In this document: in pieces, positions 1 through 8,192 of the stretch
How the letters are laid out: each line of letters opens with the position of its first letter
Position numbering within the stretch: position 1 is the first letter of the stretch
Assembly (NCBI GenBank): GCA_014762635.1
Contig: JABURR010000098.1
Location: 145,503 to 209,502, forward strand
From: Paracoccaceae bacterium
GTDB taxonomy: Bacteria; Pseudomonadota; Alphaproteobacteria; Rhodobacterales; Rhodobacteraceae
Direction: 5' to 3'
DNA: 64,000 bases
Program-made: the position numbers and the translations under genes
The notes under the pieces: model-generated
The model's database searches: none
What the model saw: only the letters and a program-made list of their open reading frames with translations
What the model was told of the DNA's origin: nothing

Positions 1-1367
1 ACGATCTCGCGGCGGAAAATCTCGTGGATCGCGGCCCAGCGGTGCAGAAGCTCCTCGGGGATCTCATGCCGACGCGCGATCTCCATGAAGAGGTTCTCGC
101 GATATTCGAACAGCTCGTCCGAGATCACCATCCAGTGGTGCGAGTTGAAGGGCTTTTCACCGAAGTAGAGCTTGGTGCCGTGAATCAGGTCCTGCAGGAA
201 GTTGTACTGCTTCTCGATCGCCCGCTGCTTGGTCACCCGATGGAAGAAGGGCGCAAGGCGCGGGTCGTCGTAGACCACAGTATAGAACTCGTGCAGCATC
301 CGGGTCAGTTTTTCGCCGTTCTCCAACGCCTCCCAAAGCTCGGCATCGGGCTGGATCTGGCGAATCTTCTCGGCATCACGGGGCTGGTAGGGCACCGGCG
401 AGTCGAACGGATCGCAATGGATGCGGTCATAGGGGATGCCTGCCGTCACCGCGCGAATGCGGGCATCTTCCACCATGTCCGGCCCACCGCAGAGGAACAG
501 CGCCACTTTTGACAGGTCATGCCCGGCAGCGAAGGCCAGTTCGGTGACCCGGGCGGCGGGCTGGTCACCCACGGGTTCCTGCGAGGCAGCGGTCACAAAA
601 GTGATCCGGTCACGCAAGGAGTCGGGGATCAGATCTCCCAGGTAGAGGTCTTCGGCCTTGCCGGCCCCATGATAGAGATAGATCGGCCCGGTGTGCCCCT
701 TGGCCACCGCGTCCCGCGCAAGGCCCAGCAGGGCGCCACCGCCCGACCCGGTGCCGATCATCAGAAGCGGCGTATCGTTCAAGGCCTCATCATAGATGAA
801 GCCACCCTGCGGCGCCTGGAAGCGCACCTCGTCCCCGGGCTTCAGGTCGCGCGCGACCCATCCGCTGACGGCGCCATCGGGATAGATTCGCAGATCGACG
901 TCGAGGAAATAGTCGTCCGCCTTGAGACTCACGACCGAATACCGGCGCGTGGCCCCGTCCGGGTTCATCAGACCGATGGTCTGCCCGGGCAGCCAATCCA
1001 CCTCGGTCAGTGGCTCCAGCCGCAGACGGATGAGTGTCGGCGCGAGTTGCACCTTTTCGGAAACACTGGCCGTGAACGTGCATTGGCTGAGGTCCGGAAG
1101 CACGGCCTCGACCTCGGAGATATCCTCGGCGCAGCAGGGCAGAAAGAAGCCAAGCTCCTGATATTCAGGAGAAAGCCTTTCCTTGGCCTTCTCGCCCGGA
1201 TCGCCGGAGACCGCCTGCAACATGCACGAGGCGCAAGCGCCCTTGCGGCATGAAAAAGACACCGGCGCACCGCGCCGCAACATCACGTCAAGCGCCCGTT
1301 CACCCGGCGCAACCCAATAGGTTTCGCCATCATAGCGAATCCAGTTCTTTCCAGTTTCACTGGCCAT
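1..1367 (-). CDS. 2Fe-2S ferredoxin / FAD-NAD(P)H reductase / globin fusion (3' end outside window)
   Basis: The frame opens with ATG at 1367-1365, preceded by GGGGAG, and stays open to base 1 (455 full codons), so the C-terminus is missing. Residues 1-90 are a plant-type ferredoxin domain with C40, C45, C48 and C78 or C79 (SCRKGACASC). Residues about 95-320 are a ferredoxin-NADP reductase module with RRYSVVSL (flavin), GTGSGGGALLG (pyridine nucleotide) and FLCGGPDMVE. From about residue 340 the sequence resembles a group-2-type truncated globin: LHEFYTVVYDDPRLAPFF, then YFGEKPFNSHHWMVISDE with a likely proximal His. The domain order suggests NAD(P)H-to-FeS-to-heme electron flow, such as NO or O2 chemistry (inference). 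It is transcribed divergently from the phosphatase gene; bases 1368-1593 are the shared upstream region. Confidence 0.85.
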   Translation of the reverse strand, partial: MASETGKNWIRYDGETYWVAPGERALDVMLRRGAPVSFSCRKGACASCMLQAVSGDPGEKAKERLSPEYQELGFFLPCCAEDISEVEAVLPDLSQCTFTASVSEKVQLAPTLIRLRLEPLTEVDWLPGQTIGLMNPDGATRRYSVVSLKADDYFLDVDLRIYPDGAVSGWVARDLKPGDEVRFQAPQGGFIYDEALNDTPLLMIGTGSGGGALLGLARDAVAKGHTGPIYLYHGAGKAEDLYLGDLIPDSLRDRITFVTAASQEPVGDQPAARVTELAFAAGHDLSKVALFLCGGPDMVEDARIRAVTAGIPYDRIHCDPFDSPVPYQPRDAEKIRQIQPDAELWEALENGEKLTRMLHEFYTVVYDDPRLAPFFHRVTKQRAIEKQYNFLQDLIHGTKLYFGEKPFNSHHWMVISDELFEYRENLFMEIARRHEIPEELLHRWAAIHEIFRREI

Positions 1368-1593
1368 GTCGCTGCTCCCCAGCTAATCAGCGCGTTTCCG
1401 ATTGTTTTTTCCCTGAGCCACGAATTCGTCGAAATTTGGACCCTCAAAGGACGGTTTCACGGGTTTCAAATAGCGCGATCATGCTCACCACGGGGGCAGC
1501 GAGCCAGTCGCTATTGCAATTTTGACCGACGTCTCGCTACAGTCTGCCGTGGTGGGGCTAGTAGAAAACGTTTCGCGAAGGGCGATAATAAAC

Positions 1594-2139
1594 ATGCTGA
1601 GCTCTGGAGCCCACGGGCAAATTGAACTGCCCGAACCCTTCCTGGACGCGCCGTCCTCCTACAATGGCCCAAGCGGTTTTTGCTGGTTGATCCGTGGCCG
1701 TATGGCAGGGGTCCCGCGCCCTGGCTTGATGTCCCCGATTGAGGAAGATCTGAATGCGCTGCGGCGCATGGGGGTGAATCTTCTGGTCACCCTGACCGAG
1801 GAATGGAACCCGCCGCACGACACTCTGTCCGAGCACGGCATCCAATCCTACTATGTACCGATTCCCGACATGGGGCCGCCGACCTGCGAACAGGCCGATG
1901 AGACCTGTGCCTACGTGGAGCACGCCCTCGAAAAAGGTCGCACTGTTGCTTTTCAGTGCCACGGCGGGCGCGGACGCACCGGAACGCTGCTGGCGCTGCA
2001 ACTCATCTGGTACGGCATGAGTGCCGCCGCAGCCTTTGAAAATGTGCGTTCCACGAACAAAAACTGGATCGAATCAGACTCCCAGGAAGAGTTCCTGAGA
2101 ATCTACGAAAGCCATCACGGCAAAAAAGCGGCAAGCTGA
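1594..2139 (+). CDS. Dual-specificity / tyrosine-type protein phosphatase
   Basis: From ATG 1594 (AAGGGCG about 10 bases upstream) this encodes 181 residues. A TTG at 1522 would add 24 residues, but the 1594 start has the better ribosome site. The catalytic P-loop CX5R is intact: QCHGGRGRTG with Cys122 and Arg128. Asp92 in VPIPDMGPPT is the likely general acid. The overall form matches small cysteine phosphatases that release phosphate from Ser/Thr/Tyr or other phosphoesters. The N-terminal CWLIRGRMA segment (residues 30-38) and the P-loop region align with the C-terminal half of the ATPase encoded at 3603-4961, which has lost the catalytic residues. It is the first gene of the phosphatase/Roadblock/dynamin group; 153 bases separate it from the next gene, so it may have its own transcript. 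The substrate is unknown. Confidence 0.85.
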   Translation: MLSSGAHGQIELPEPFLDAPSSYNGPSGFCWLIRGRMAGVPRPGLMSPIEEDLNALRRMGVNLLVTLTEEWNPPHDTLSEHGIQSYYVPIPDMGPPTCEQADETCAYVEHALEKGRTVAFQCHGGRGRTGTLLALQLIWYGMSAAAAFENVRSTNKNWIESDSQEEFLRIYESHHGKKAAS

Positions 2140-2292
2140 CCGTCGACAATCACAAATCCATCCATTTTTTTGCCATTTTCATCGTTAAGGTGACAGTGAG
2201 CGAAAAGGCACCAACCCGAGGATTCTCTCGGGGCGGCACGGTCGTTCAAGTTAAGTAACCCCAAGTTGGGCAAAGCCAGAGAAGGTATTATA

Positions 2293-2697
2293 ATGTCCCT
2301 AGACAACGCACTCAAAACCGCAATGGGTTCCGTTCCCGAATGCGTGGCCTCCGGCTACGTTGATATCGAGACGGGTATGCTGCTCGGCGTACACACCGTC
2401 GACTCTCACCCCCAAGAAGTTCTGGACATGCTCGCGGCTGCAACTGCTGACCTGTTCCAGGGTTCGAGCGTCGTCAACATCGAGAACTCGTTCAAGAAGG
2501 CTCGTGGCACCGAGAAAGACACGAACCACTACTTCCAGGAAATGCTGGTGTTCTCCGAGAACCTGCTGCACGTCTTCATGCGCACCAAGCAGTATCCGAA
2601 CCACATCGTGACCTTCGTTTGCCGCAAGAGCGCGAACGCCGGCATGGTGCTGACCAAAGCCCGCATGGGCATGGAAGCGGTTACCGCCGCCGTGTAA
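2293..2697 (+). CDS. Roadblock/LC7-like protein
   Basis: The ATG at 2293 follows AGAAGG at good spacing and gives 134 residues, the usual size of a single-domain Roadblock/LC7 protein. The pattern fits that fold: an N-terminal helix (residues about 1-15), a strand pair around SGYVDIETGMLLGVHTVD, a long helix EVLDMLAAATADLF, then strands through VFSENLLHVFMRT and NHIVTFVCRK and a final helix. Roadblock proteins bind and regulate small Ras-like GTPases (for example MglB acting on MglA). Here no MglA-type GTPase is adjacent; the GTPases nearby are dynamin-like. A strong hairpin follows the gene, so it may be made in excess over the downstream products. Family assignment is by eye and would need a profile search. 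Confidence 0.6.
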   Translation: MSLDNALKTAMGSVPECVASGYVDIETGMLLGVHTVDSHPQEVLDMLAAATADLFQGSSVVNIENSFKKARGTEKDTNHYFQEMLVFSENLLHVFMRTKQYPNHIVTFVCRKSANAGMVLTKARMGMEAVTAAV

Positions 2698-2704
2698 ACT
2701 AGTC

Positions 2705-2740
2705 GGCCTCCGCGCTGATTTTGTGCGGGGGCCATCTTTT
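2705..2740 (+). terminator. Hairpin with T-rich tail after the Roadblock gene
   Basis: GGCCTCCGC (2705-2713) pairs with GCGGGGGCC (2725-2733), including one T-G wobble, around an 11-base loop. ATCTTTT follows at 2734-2740. It begins 7 bases after the Roadblock stop codon and 48 bases before the next gene of the same operon. It could be a partial (attenuating) terminator setting expression ratios, or a 3' stabilising structure. Confidence 0.6.
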
Positions 2741-2787
2741 CAAATTGGTCATCCAAGGATGGCGATGCGTAATGGGTATTCACACCG

Positions 2788-3600
2788 ATGTCATTCAATG
2801 CTGCGGTTGTCGGAATTCTCAAGCGTGTCAGCGAAAATGCGCGTACCGGAGTGCAAGGTATCCGGGTGATCAAGGCCGCCAGCGACGCTGAGTGCTTGGC
2901 TTCGATCCTTCGCGAAATTCGTGAAACCAAACTTCCCCGCCATTTGACATTCCGAGCCGGGTCCGGGACCGGGCTGTGTCTGGCTGTGGGAGGCCGAAAA
3001 GTTTTCAAGGTTGTGTCGGGTGATGCCGGAGAGCTCCTCGATCGTCCGCTCGAGCCGACGGATGCGACCGGTCTGGCGTCGCTTTTGACGGCATTCTCCA
3101 GTGCCGGCGACCTGAGCGTCGTCAGCGACCCGGTGAACTCTGTTGCCACGGCTGGCCATGCCGGTGTCGGGATCGGCGATCTGACCAAGGCCGCCCTGAA
3201 CGAGGCCGATGCGGCGGACACCGCCGCGAAGGCTGCTGCCAAAGATGGCCCGGCAGAAGTCAGCGACTGGCTGCGCCAGAGCTTCGATGACCTGAAAGAG
3301 ATGTCCTTCGATCCGGTCCTGATCTCCAGTTCCGGGGAGCTTGTCGCCCACGAAGGCGACAACGATTTTATCCTGAGCGTCAGGAAAGAGCTCGCCGAGG
3401 CGTTCCCTGCGTGGATATTGCGCACGGCCAAGGGCCTTGGGGATCAGCAACTGCTGATCCTGCGCCCCACGGATTCCCGAAGCTATGGGGTGTGTATCGC
3501 TGCCGACAAGGGCGCGATCGTGGCCACCACGTTCAGCGGGACCAGGATCGCCAAGCTTCTTGCGTACAAAGGAAACTTCAGCGCGGAAGACGCGACATAG
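2788..3600 (+). CDS. Unrecognised protein, C-terminus possibly Roadblock-like
   Basis: A 270-residue protein that I do not recognise as a named family. The middle (about 115-150) is an Ala/Asp-rich low-complexity linker. The C-terminal part from about 155 (SFDDLKEMSFDPVLISSSGE, then helix, LLILRPTDSRSYGVCIAAD, AIVATTFSG and a final helix) has the strand-helix-strand order of a Roadblock/LC7 domain, but this is a visual impression only. No signal peptide or membrane segment is visible, so it is probably cytoplasmic. The ATG at 2788 lacks a strong ribosome site, and no alternative in-frame start looks better. The stop lies 2 bases before the ATPase start at 3603, so the two are very likely translated together. 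Confidence 0.8.
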   Translation: MSFNAAVVGILKRVSENARTGVQGIRVIKAASDAECLASILREIRETKLPRHLTFRAGSGTGLCLAVGGRKVFKVVSGDAGELLDRPLEPTDATGLASLLTAFSSAGDLSVVSDPVNSVATAGHAGVGIGDLTKAALNEADAADTAAKAAAKDGPAEVSDWLRQSFDDLKEMSFDPVLISSSGELVAHEGDNDFILSVRKELAEAFPAWILRTAKGLGDQQLLILRPTDSRSYGVCIAADKGAIVATTFSGTRIAKLLAYKGNFSAEDAT

Positions 3601-3602
3601 CC

Positions 3603-4961
3603 ATGGCCTCCCCCCTCCTCGCGATCAAAGGTCTGAGCCTGAAAGTCGGGGGCCGTGTCTTGCTTCGGGATTTCGGATTCGAGCTTCCCGACCGGGGCGT
3701 CGCCGCTTTGATGGGGCCGGTCGGTATCGGCAAGTCCACCTTCCTGTCATGGCTCTGCGATGAAGTCGACACGGGGCAGGTCGAGGCTGAGTACGAACAA
3801 GCTTTCTTCATGGGCAAGCCGCTGGATCGGACGAACCTGCCGAGCCTGCTGAAGCAGAAATCCGTCAACGATGCCGAAACGGCCCTGGCGCGCATCGCCG
3901 AGGTGGTCAAGCTCAGCCCGAACCTGATCTGCCTCGACGAAGTCACGGCTCATCTCACCCCCGAGGACGCGGTCGTTGTCCTTGAGGAGATCAGCAAGAT
4001 CGCCAAGGATCGAGCCGTTCTGATGGTGTCGCACAACCAGGCGCAGGTTGCAGCCTATGGTGACAGCGTGATCCTTGTCGCGGGCGGCAAGGTGCAGGAG
4101 CATAGCCCCGCCAAGCAATTCTTCGTGGCGCCGCAGTCTGATCCCGGTCGCCAATTTCTCAATACCGGCGGTGCTATCGCGGTGCCGCCTGACGCGGACC
4201 CGCGGTATCTGTCACCCGAACTTCGCGGCATCCCGGAAGGCCTGGCGGGCACTTTGCAGACCCGAGCCGAGGAAGATTCCCTCTGCTGGATCCTGAAAGG
4301 CAAGCTTGCGGCCTTCATCACCGGGGCGAAGGGACTGAATTTCGAGAAAGACGTGCCCTGCCTGGCCGAGAATGACGTAACGTCCCTTCTGTTCTTCGGG
4401 GCGAACCCACCCGCACCGGCGGGCGTCAAGATCATGGCTGACGCAGGCGTGAAATGTTTCTGGCATCCGCTGGAGGTCGTCAAGGACGTCTCGCGCGATG
4501 ACCTCTATTTCTGGGACACCTCACACCCCGAAGGTATGCCGACCCGCGAAGACAGCGCAAAGATCAGCTCTGAGATTACCTCGTGGATGGGTAAGGGGGA
4601 AAAATTCGCCATCGTGATCTCTGAGGGCGAAAAAGCCGCAGCCTTCATGATCGGTGCCCAGCTTGTGTACCTGGGAATCCCAGCGGGCATGGCCACCGAG
4701 GTTGTTAGCGAGTTGCGAAAAGATTTGGAGTTCGGCCCCGAAGAGGAACAGTTATTGTGGGATCTTGAACTCAATCGCGATCTGCAGGATGACAGAGCCC
4801 CCGGGAATAGTGCATCCTCTGAATCCGAGTCGGAAAGTGATATTTTCCTGAAGCTCCTTCAGGATGAGTCCTCCGAAAACGGAAAGAATACAACGGAAGA
4901 CCCGAATGAACGATCAGGCAAACCAACCAAGGGTGGGGCAGGCAATTGGCGCGTCGCTTGA
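3603..4961 (+). CDS. ABC-type ATPase fused to a degenerate phosphatase domain
   Basis: 452 residues from ATG 3603. The N-terminal 180 residues form a small ABC ATPase: Walker A GPVGIGKST (38-46), Walker B LICLDE (108-113) and an H-loop His in VSHNQ (144). The usual LSGGQ signature is not visible, and the D-loop reads AHLTPED. Residues about 226-390 align with the phosphatase encoded at 1594-2139: CWILKGKLA (228-236) matches CWLIRGRMA, and the stretch around VISEGEKAAA sits where that protein has QCHGGRGRTG. The catalytic Cys is replaced by Ile339 and the Arg by Ala345, so this half should be a pseudophosphatase. The tail (about 400-452) is acidic and Ser-rich. No partner permease is nearby, so it is probably a regulatory or mechanical ATPase rather than an importer. 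It overlaps the next gene by 56 bases. Confidence 0.85.
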   Translation: MASPLLAIKGLSLKVGGRVLLRDFGFELPDRGVAALMGPVGIGKSTFLSWLCDEVDTGQVEAEYEQAFFMGKPLDRTNLPSLLKQKSVNDAETALARIAEVVKLSPNLICLDEVTAHLTPEDAVVVLEEISKIAKDRAVLMVSHNQAQVAAYGDSVILVAGGKVQEHSPAKQFFVAPQSDPGRQFLNTGGAIAVPPDADPRYLSPELRGIPEGLAGTLQTRAEEDSLCWILKGKLAAFITGAKGLNFEKDVPCLAENDVTSLLFFGANPPAPAGVKIMADAGVKCFWHPLEVVKDVSRDDLYFWDTSHPEGMPTREDSAKISSEITSWMGKGEKFAIVISEGEKAAAFMIGAQLVYLGIPAGMATEVVSELRKDLEFGPEEEQLLWDLELNRDLQDDRAPGNSASSESESESDIFLKLLQDESSENGKNTTEDPNERSGKPTKGGAGNWRVA

Positions 4962-6987
4962 GGCGACGAAGCAAAATCTGCTCGACGTCACTCAGCGCTT
5001 CGTAGCGGCGGATGCCGATGAAGAACTGCGCGATCGCGTTGAGCCAATCGTCGATAGCCTCACCTCTCATTTCAGCAAAGTAGCCTTCGTGGGCCAGGTC
5101 AAGGCCGGGAAATCGACCTTGGTGAACTGCCTGACACACAAAGCGGACCTGCTGCCGTCGGACATCAACCCGTGGACAACGGTCGTGACCCAGCTGAATT
5201 TCGGGCACCCCTCGGGGCGGCATTCCGGCGCGATCTTCCGGTTCTTCGACGACGCCCAGTGGGATCGTCTGGCCAAGCGCGGCGGCCGGCTGGGTGAACT
5301 GACCGAAGGCCTGCTGGAAGACTACAAGAAGGAAATGCTGAACGAACAGGTCGAGGCGATGCGCCACCGGGCGCAGCTCCGCCTCAGCGACCAGTTCGAG
5401 ACGCTGCTGGGCAAGGCGCACCGTTTCGAGAAGGTGAACCGCTCGGTCATCGAACGCTATGTCTGTTCGGGTGACGCACCCCAGGAACGGATCCGCAACC
5501 CGCAGGCCGGTCGTTTCAACGACATCACCCGCGTGGCCGAGATCTATTTCGAGCAGGAGCCTTTCGGCACCCCCATCTGCGTGATGGACACACCCGGCAT
5601 CAACGACCCGCTGTTGATCCGCGAGGAAATCACCCAGCAGCACCTCGAGAATGCCGAGTATTTCGTGGTGGTCCTGTCGGCGCACCAGCCGCTGACCGAA
5701 TCCGACGTCCGGCTTGTCCGCATTCTGAAGGCGCTGAAGCGCGACCAGATCGTCGTCTTCGTCAACCGGATCGACGAGATCCATCACCTGGCCGAGGACT
5801 TCGAGGAATTGCGCGGTCGGGTGAAGGCCAACCTGAACAACGAGCTTGAAGGGCTGGATGTTCCGGTGCTGATGGGCAGTGCGGCCTGGGCCAACTACTC
5901 GATCACCGGGGACGAGAGCGACATCGATCCCGAGGCCCTGGAAGAGTTCGCCAAGTTCCGTGGCGTGGAGCTGCCCGAAGGCGGCCTGGAGAATGCCGAC
6001 GAGCCGACCCGCCGCGCAATTGCACGGCAGGTTTCCGGCCTGACCGAGCTTGAAGATACCCTGAGCACGATGCTCCTGAACGGCGCCAAGTCGAGCTTCC
6101 TGGGGAGCGCAGCCAGCGCGCTTGTCTCGCTGTCCCGCCAGAGTTCCGAACAGACCAAGATCCGCCTGGACTACCTCTCGCAAGAGTCAGGCCCCGGAAG
6201 AACGGTCCTGACGCCCGAGACCAAGGAAGAGGCGATCAAGCTGGTGCGCGACCGTCTTTCGATGCGCGCCCATGCGATCACCCAGGCCGGACGCAATGCC
6301 TGGGCCAAGCTTCTGACAAACCTCGAAGGTGACGCGACCAAATTTGCGAAGGCGCAACAGGAAGGCCTCGCCGGCGTGCTGGCAACGCTGAAACGCGGGC
6401 AGGACATCCATATTGACCTGGATCCGCTGCGGGATCGCTTGCGCGATAACTACGTGAAGCGCTTCGATGAGATCCAGAATCGGATCTGGCTGGATCTGCG
6501 CGCCCTGAGCAAGGAATTGCGCGAGCTATTCGACCCGGAAATCGAGAAGCGCCTGCGCCACATCAACATCGAAACCCTCGGCGTTCTGTCGCTGTCACCG
6601 CGGACCGACCCGCTCTATCGTACCGTGACGCTTGACCTTTCCACCGGCTGGCTTGGCTCCCTGTTCGAAAGCTCGGGCACCAAGGCGGAAAAGATGGTCA
6701 ATACGATCCAGGTCCAGTTCGCCGACATGTGCCGTGAGCTGATCGAGTCGCGCCGCGAAGAATTCGAAACAGCAGTGGAACGTTCAGCGAATAGCTATAT
6801 CATCGACGTGACGCGGATTCTCGAGGAACTCGCGGGCAAGAACGTGTCGAGCGTCGATACTTCCGAAGCGAAGCGCGAAGCCGACGCAGCCGAGGCCCAA
6901 GCCCAGCTCGAGTTGACCGAGACCGTCGTGAAGGAACTGGAAGGCATCGCCGAAGAGCTGGGACTGGAAACCGAACTGGATGACTGA
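4906..6987 (+). CDS. Dynamin-like large GTPase 1
   Basis: 693 residues from ATG 4906, preceded by GGAAGA and located inside the end of the ATPase gene. The GTPase domain has G1 GQVKAGKST (63-71), G3 DTPGIND (228-234) and a G4 variant NRID (287-290) where NKxD is usual. The size, the wide spacing between G1 and G3, and the long helical region after about residue 400 fit bacterial dynamin-like proteins, which bind and remodel membranes. The last 60 residues are Ala/Glu-rich and probably coiled coil. No obvious transmembrane segment is visible; membrane contact may be through a hydrophobic patch such as STGWLGSLFE. It is coupled to the next GTPase gene by an 8-base overlap. The cellular role is not known from sequence. 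Confidence 0.85.
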   Translation: MNDQANQPRVGQAIGASLEATKQNLLDVTQRFVAADADEELRDRVEPIVDSLTSHFSKVAFVGQVKAGKSTLVNCLTHKADLLPSDINPWTTVVTQLNFGHPSGRHSGAIFRFFDDAQWDRLAKRGGRLGELTEGLLEDYKKEMLNEQVEAMRHRAQLRLSDQFETLLGKAHRFEKVNRSVIERYVCSGDAPQERIRNPQAGRFNDITRVAEIYFEQEPFGTPICVMDTPGINDPLLIREEITQQHLENAEYFVVVLSAHQPLTESDVRLVRILKALKRDQIVVFVNRIDEIHHLAEDFEELRGRVKANLNNELEGLDVPVLMGSAAWANYSITGDESDIDPEALEEFAKFRGVELPEGGLENADEPTRRAIARQVSGLTELEDTLSTMLLNGAKSSFLGSAASALVSLSRQSSEQTKIRLDYLSQESGPGRTVLTPETKEEAIKLVRDRLSMRAHAITQAGRNAWAKLLTNLEGDATKFAKAQQEGLAGVLATLKRGQDIHIDLDPLRDRLRDNYVKRFDEIQNRIWLDLRALSKELRELFDPEIEKRLRHINIETLGVLSLSPRTDPLYRTVTLDLSTGWLGSLFESSGTKAEKMVNTIQVQFADMCRELIESRREEFETAVERSANSYIIDVTRILEELAGKNVSSVDTSEAKREADAAEAQAQLELTETVVKELEGIAEELGLETELDD

Positions 6988-8188
6988 CAACTCGTCACAT
7001 ATGCCTGAACTCGCCGTCTTGAGCGAATTCCTGTCGCTGACCGCGCAGGAAGAGAGTTCAGGTGGCCTGCATGACGAGGCGCATCGGCTTTACGTAGGAT
7101 TGCATTCGCAGCCGCGTGTGGCCGTTGCCGGTGAATTCAGCTCGGGGAAATCCTCGCTGGTGAACCTTCTGGTTGGCACGGATCTGGTGCAGACAAGCGT
7201 TCTTGCCAGCCGCCTGCCGACGATTCTGTATGAATACGGAACCGAGCAAAAGATCATGGTCGGCTGGTGGAGCGACACCGCCGAGGACAAGCGCGAATTC
7301 GCGGATCTGGACAGCGCCGCCGAACTGAAACCCGATTTCATCCGCGTGACCCTGCCCGCGGACATCCTGCGCATGGTCAGCCTGATCGACCTTCCGGGAA
7401 CGAACGACCCCCTGCGTGCCAAGGAACGGACGCTGGAAATGGCCGACAACGCCCATATCCTGCTCTGGTGCACCAACGCCGTGCAGGCCTGGCGCGAGAC
7501 AGAGCGGCGCACATGGTCTCAGCTTCCCGGGCAGCTCAAGGAAAACGGCATTCTCGTGATTACCCACGTGGATCTGCCCTCGATCCGCAAGTCGCTTGAC
7601 CGTCTGATGAAACGCATGACGGACGAACTGTCATCGCATTTCCACGCGCTCATCCCGTTCCAGAGCCCCAAGGCAGCCAAGGCGCGCAAGGACGGGACTG
7701 TATCGAACAAGACCGCCTGGGAAGAGGCGGGCGGCGCACAACTTCTGGAAAACATCGCGACACTTGCGGCAACGGTTCGCAAGGAGTCCCTCGCCTCGGC
7801 GCGGGCCTTGATCGAGAAGGAAATTAATCCTCGTCTCGAGGCGCTACGTGCCGAAGCCGCGGCCTCGGTTCCAAAACCCGGGGAAATCCTTGAGGAATGG
7901 CGCAGCACGGTCGACGGGATTGTCAGCCGTGTCGAAGGCGACAAGAGCATCGGGACCGATGAGTTCCTTAGCCTGTGTCGCGCAGCGGTGCAGGATGTCA
8001 GCCGAATGCTGGAGCACCCCGGCCTCGAAGGTCCCGCCGTGGCGGCCCTGAAAGCAGAATTCCGCGGCGCGGCGCATATGTTCGATCAGTCGCGCCTTGC
8101 GGATGGCGATGAAGGGCCTGAAGAGGCCGCCTTGATCCTGCTTCAGCTTGGATACGAGCTGGGCTCTTTCGCAGCGCAGGACGGCTGA
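6980..8188 (+). CDS. Dynamin-like GTPase 2 (short)
   Basis: 402 residues starting at ATG 6980, which overlaps the stop of the preceding GTPase gene by 8 bases. Motifs are G1 GEFSSGKSS (51-59), G3 DLPGTND (137-143) and a G4-like THVD (195-198). The GTPase region is followed by about 170 mostly helical residues, much shorter than the 693-residue partner and little like it outside the nucleotide motifs. Paired, unequal dynamin-like GTPases encoded side by side occur in other bacteria and can form hetero-oligomers, so this is probably a partner subunit (inference). It is the last gene of the operon; its stop lies 4 bases from the stop of a convergent gene. Confidence 0.8.
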   Translation: MTDNSSHMPELAVLSEFLSLTAQEESSGGLHDEAHRLYVGLHSQPRVAVAGEFSSGKSSLVNLLVGTDLVQTSVLASRLPTILYEYGTEQKIMVGWWSDTAEDKREFADLDSAAELKPDFIRVTLPADILRMVSLIDLPGTNDPLRAKERTLEMADNAHILLWCTNAVQAWRETERRTWSQLPGQLKENGILVITHVDLPSIRKSLDRLMKRMTDELSSHFHALIPFQSPKAAKARKDGTVSNKTAWEEAGGAQLLENIATLAATVRKESLASARALIEKEINPRLEALRAEAAASVPKPGEILEEWRSTVDGIVSRVEGDKSIGTDEFLSLCRAAVQDVSRMLEHPGLEGPAVAALKAEFRGAAHMFDQSRLADGDEGPEEAALILLQLGYELGSFAAQDG

Positions 8189-8192
8189 ACGC

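Noticed and set aside
3603..4961. ATPase of an ABC importer
   Set aside because: No permease or binding protein nearby, no visible signature motif, and a pseudophosphatase domain is fused on.
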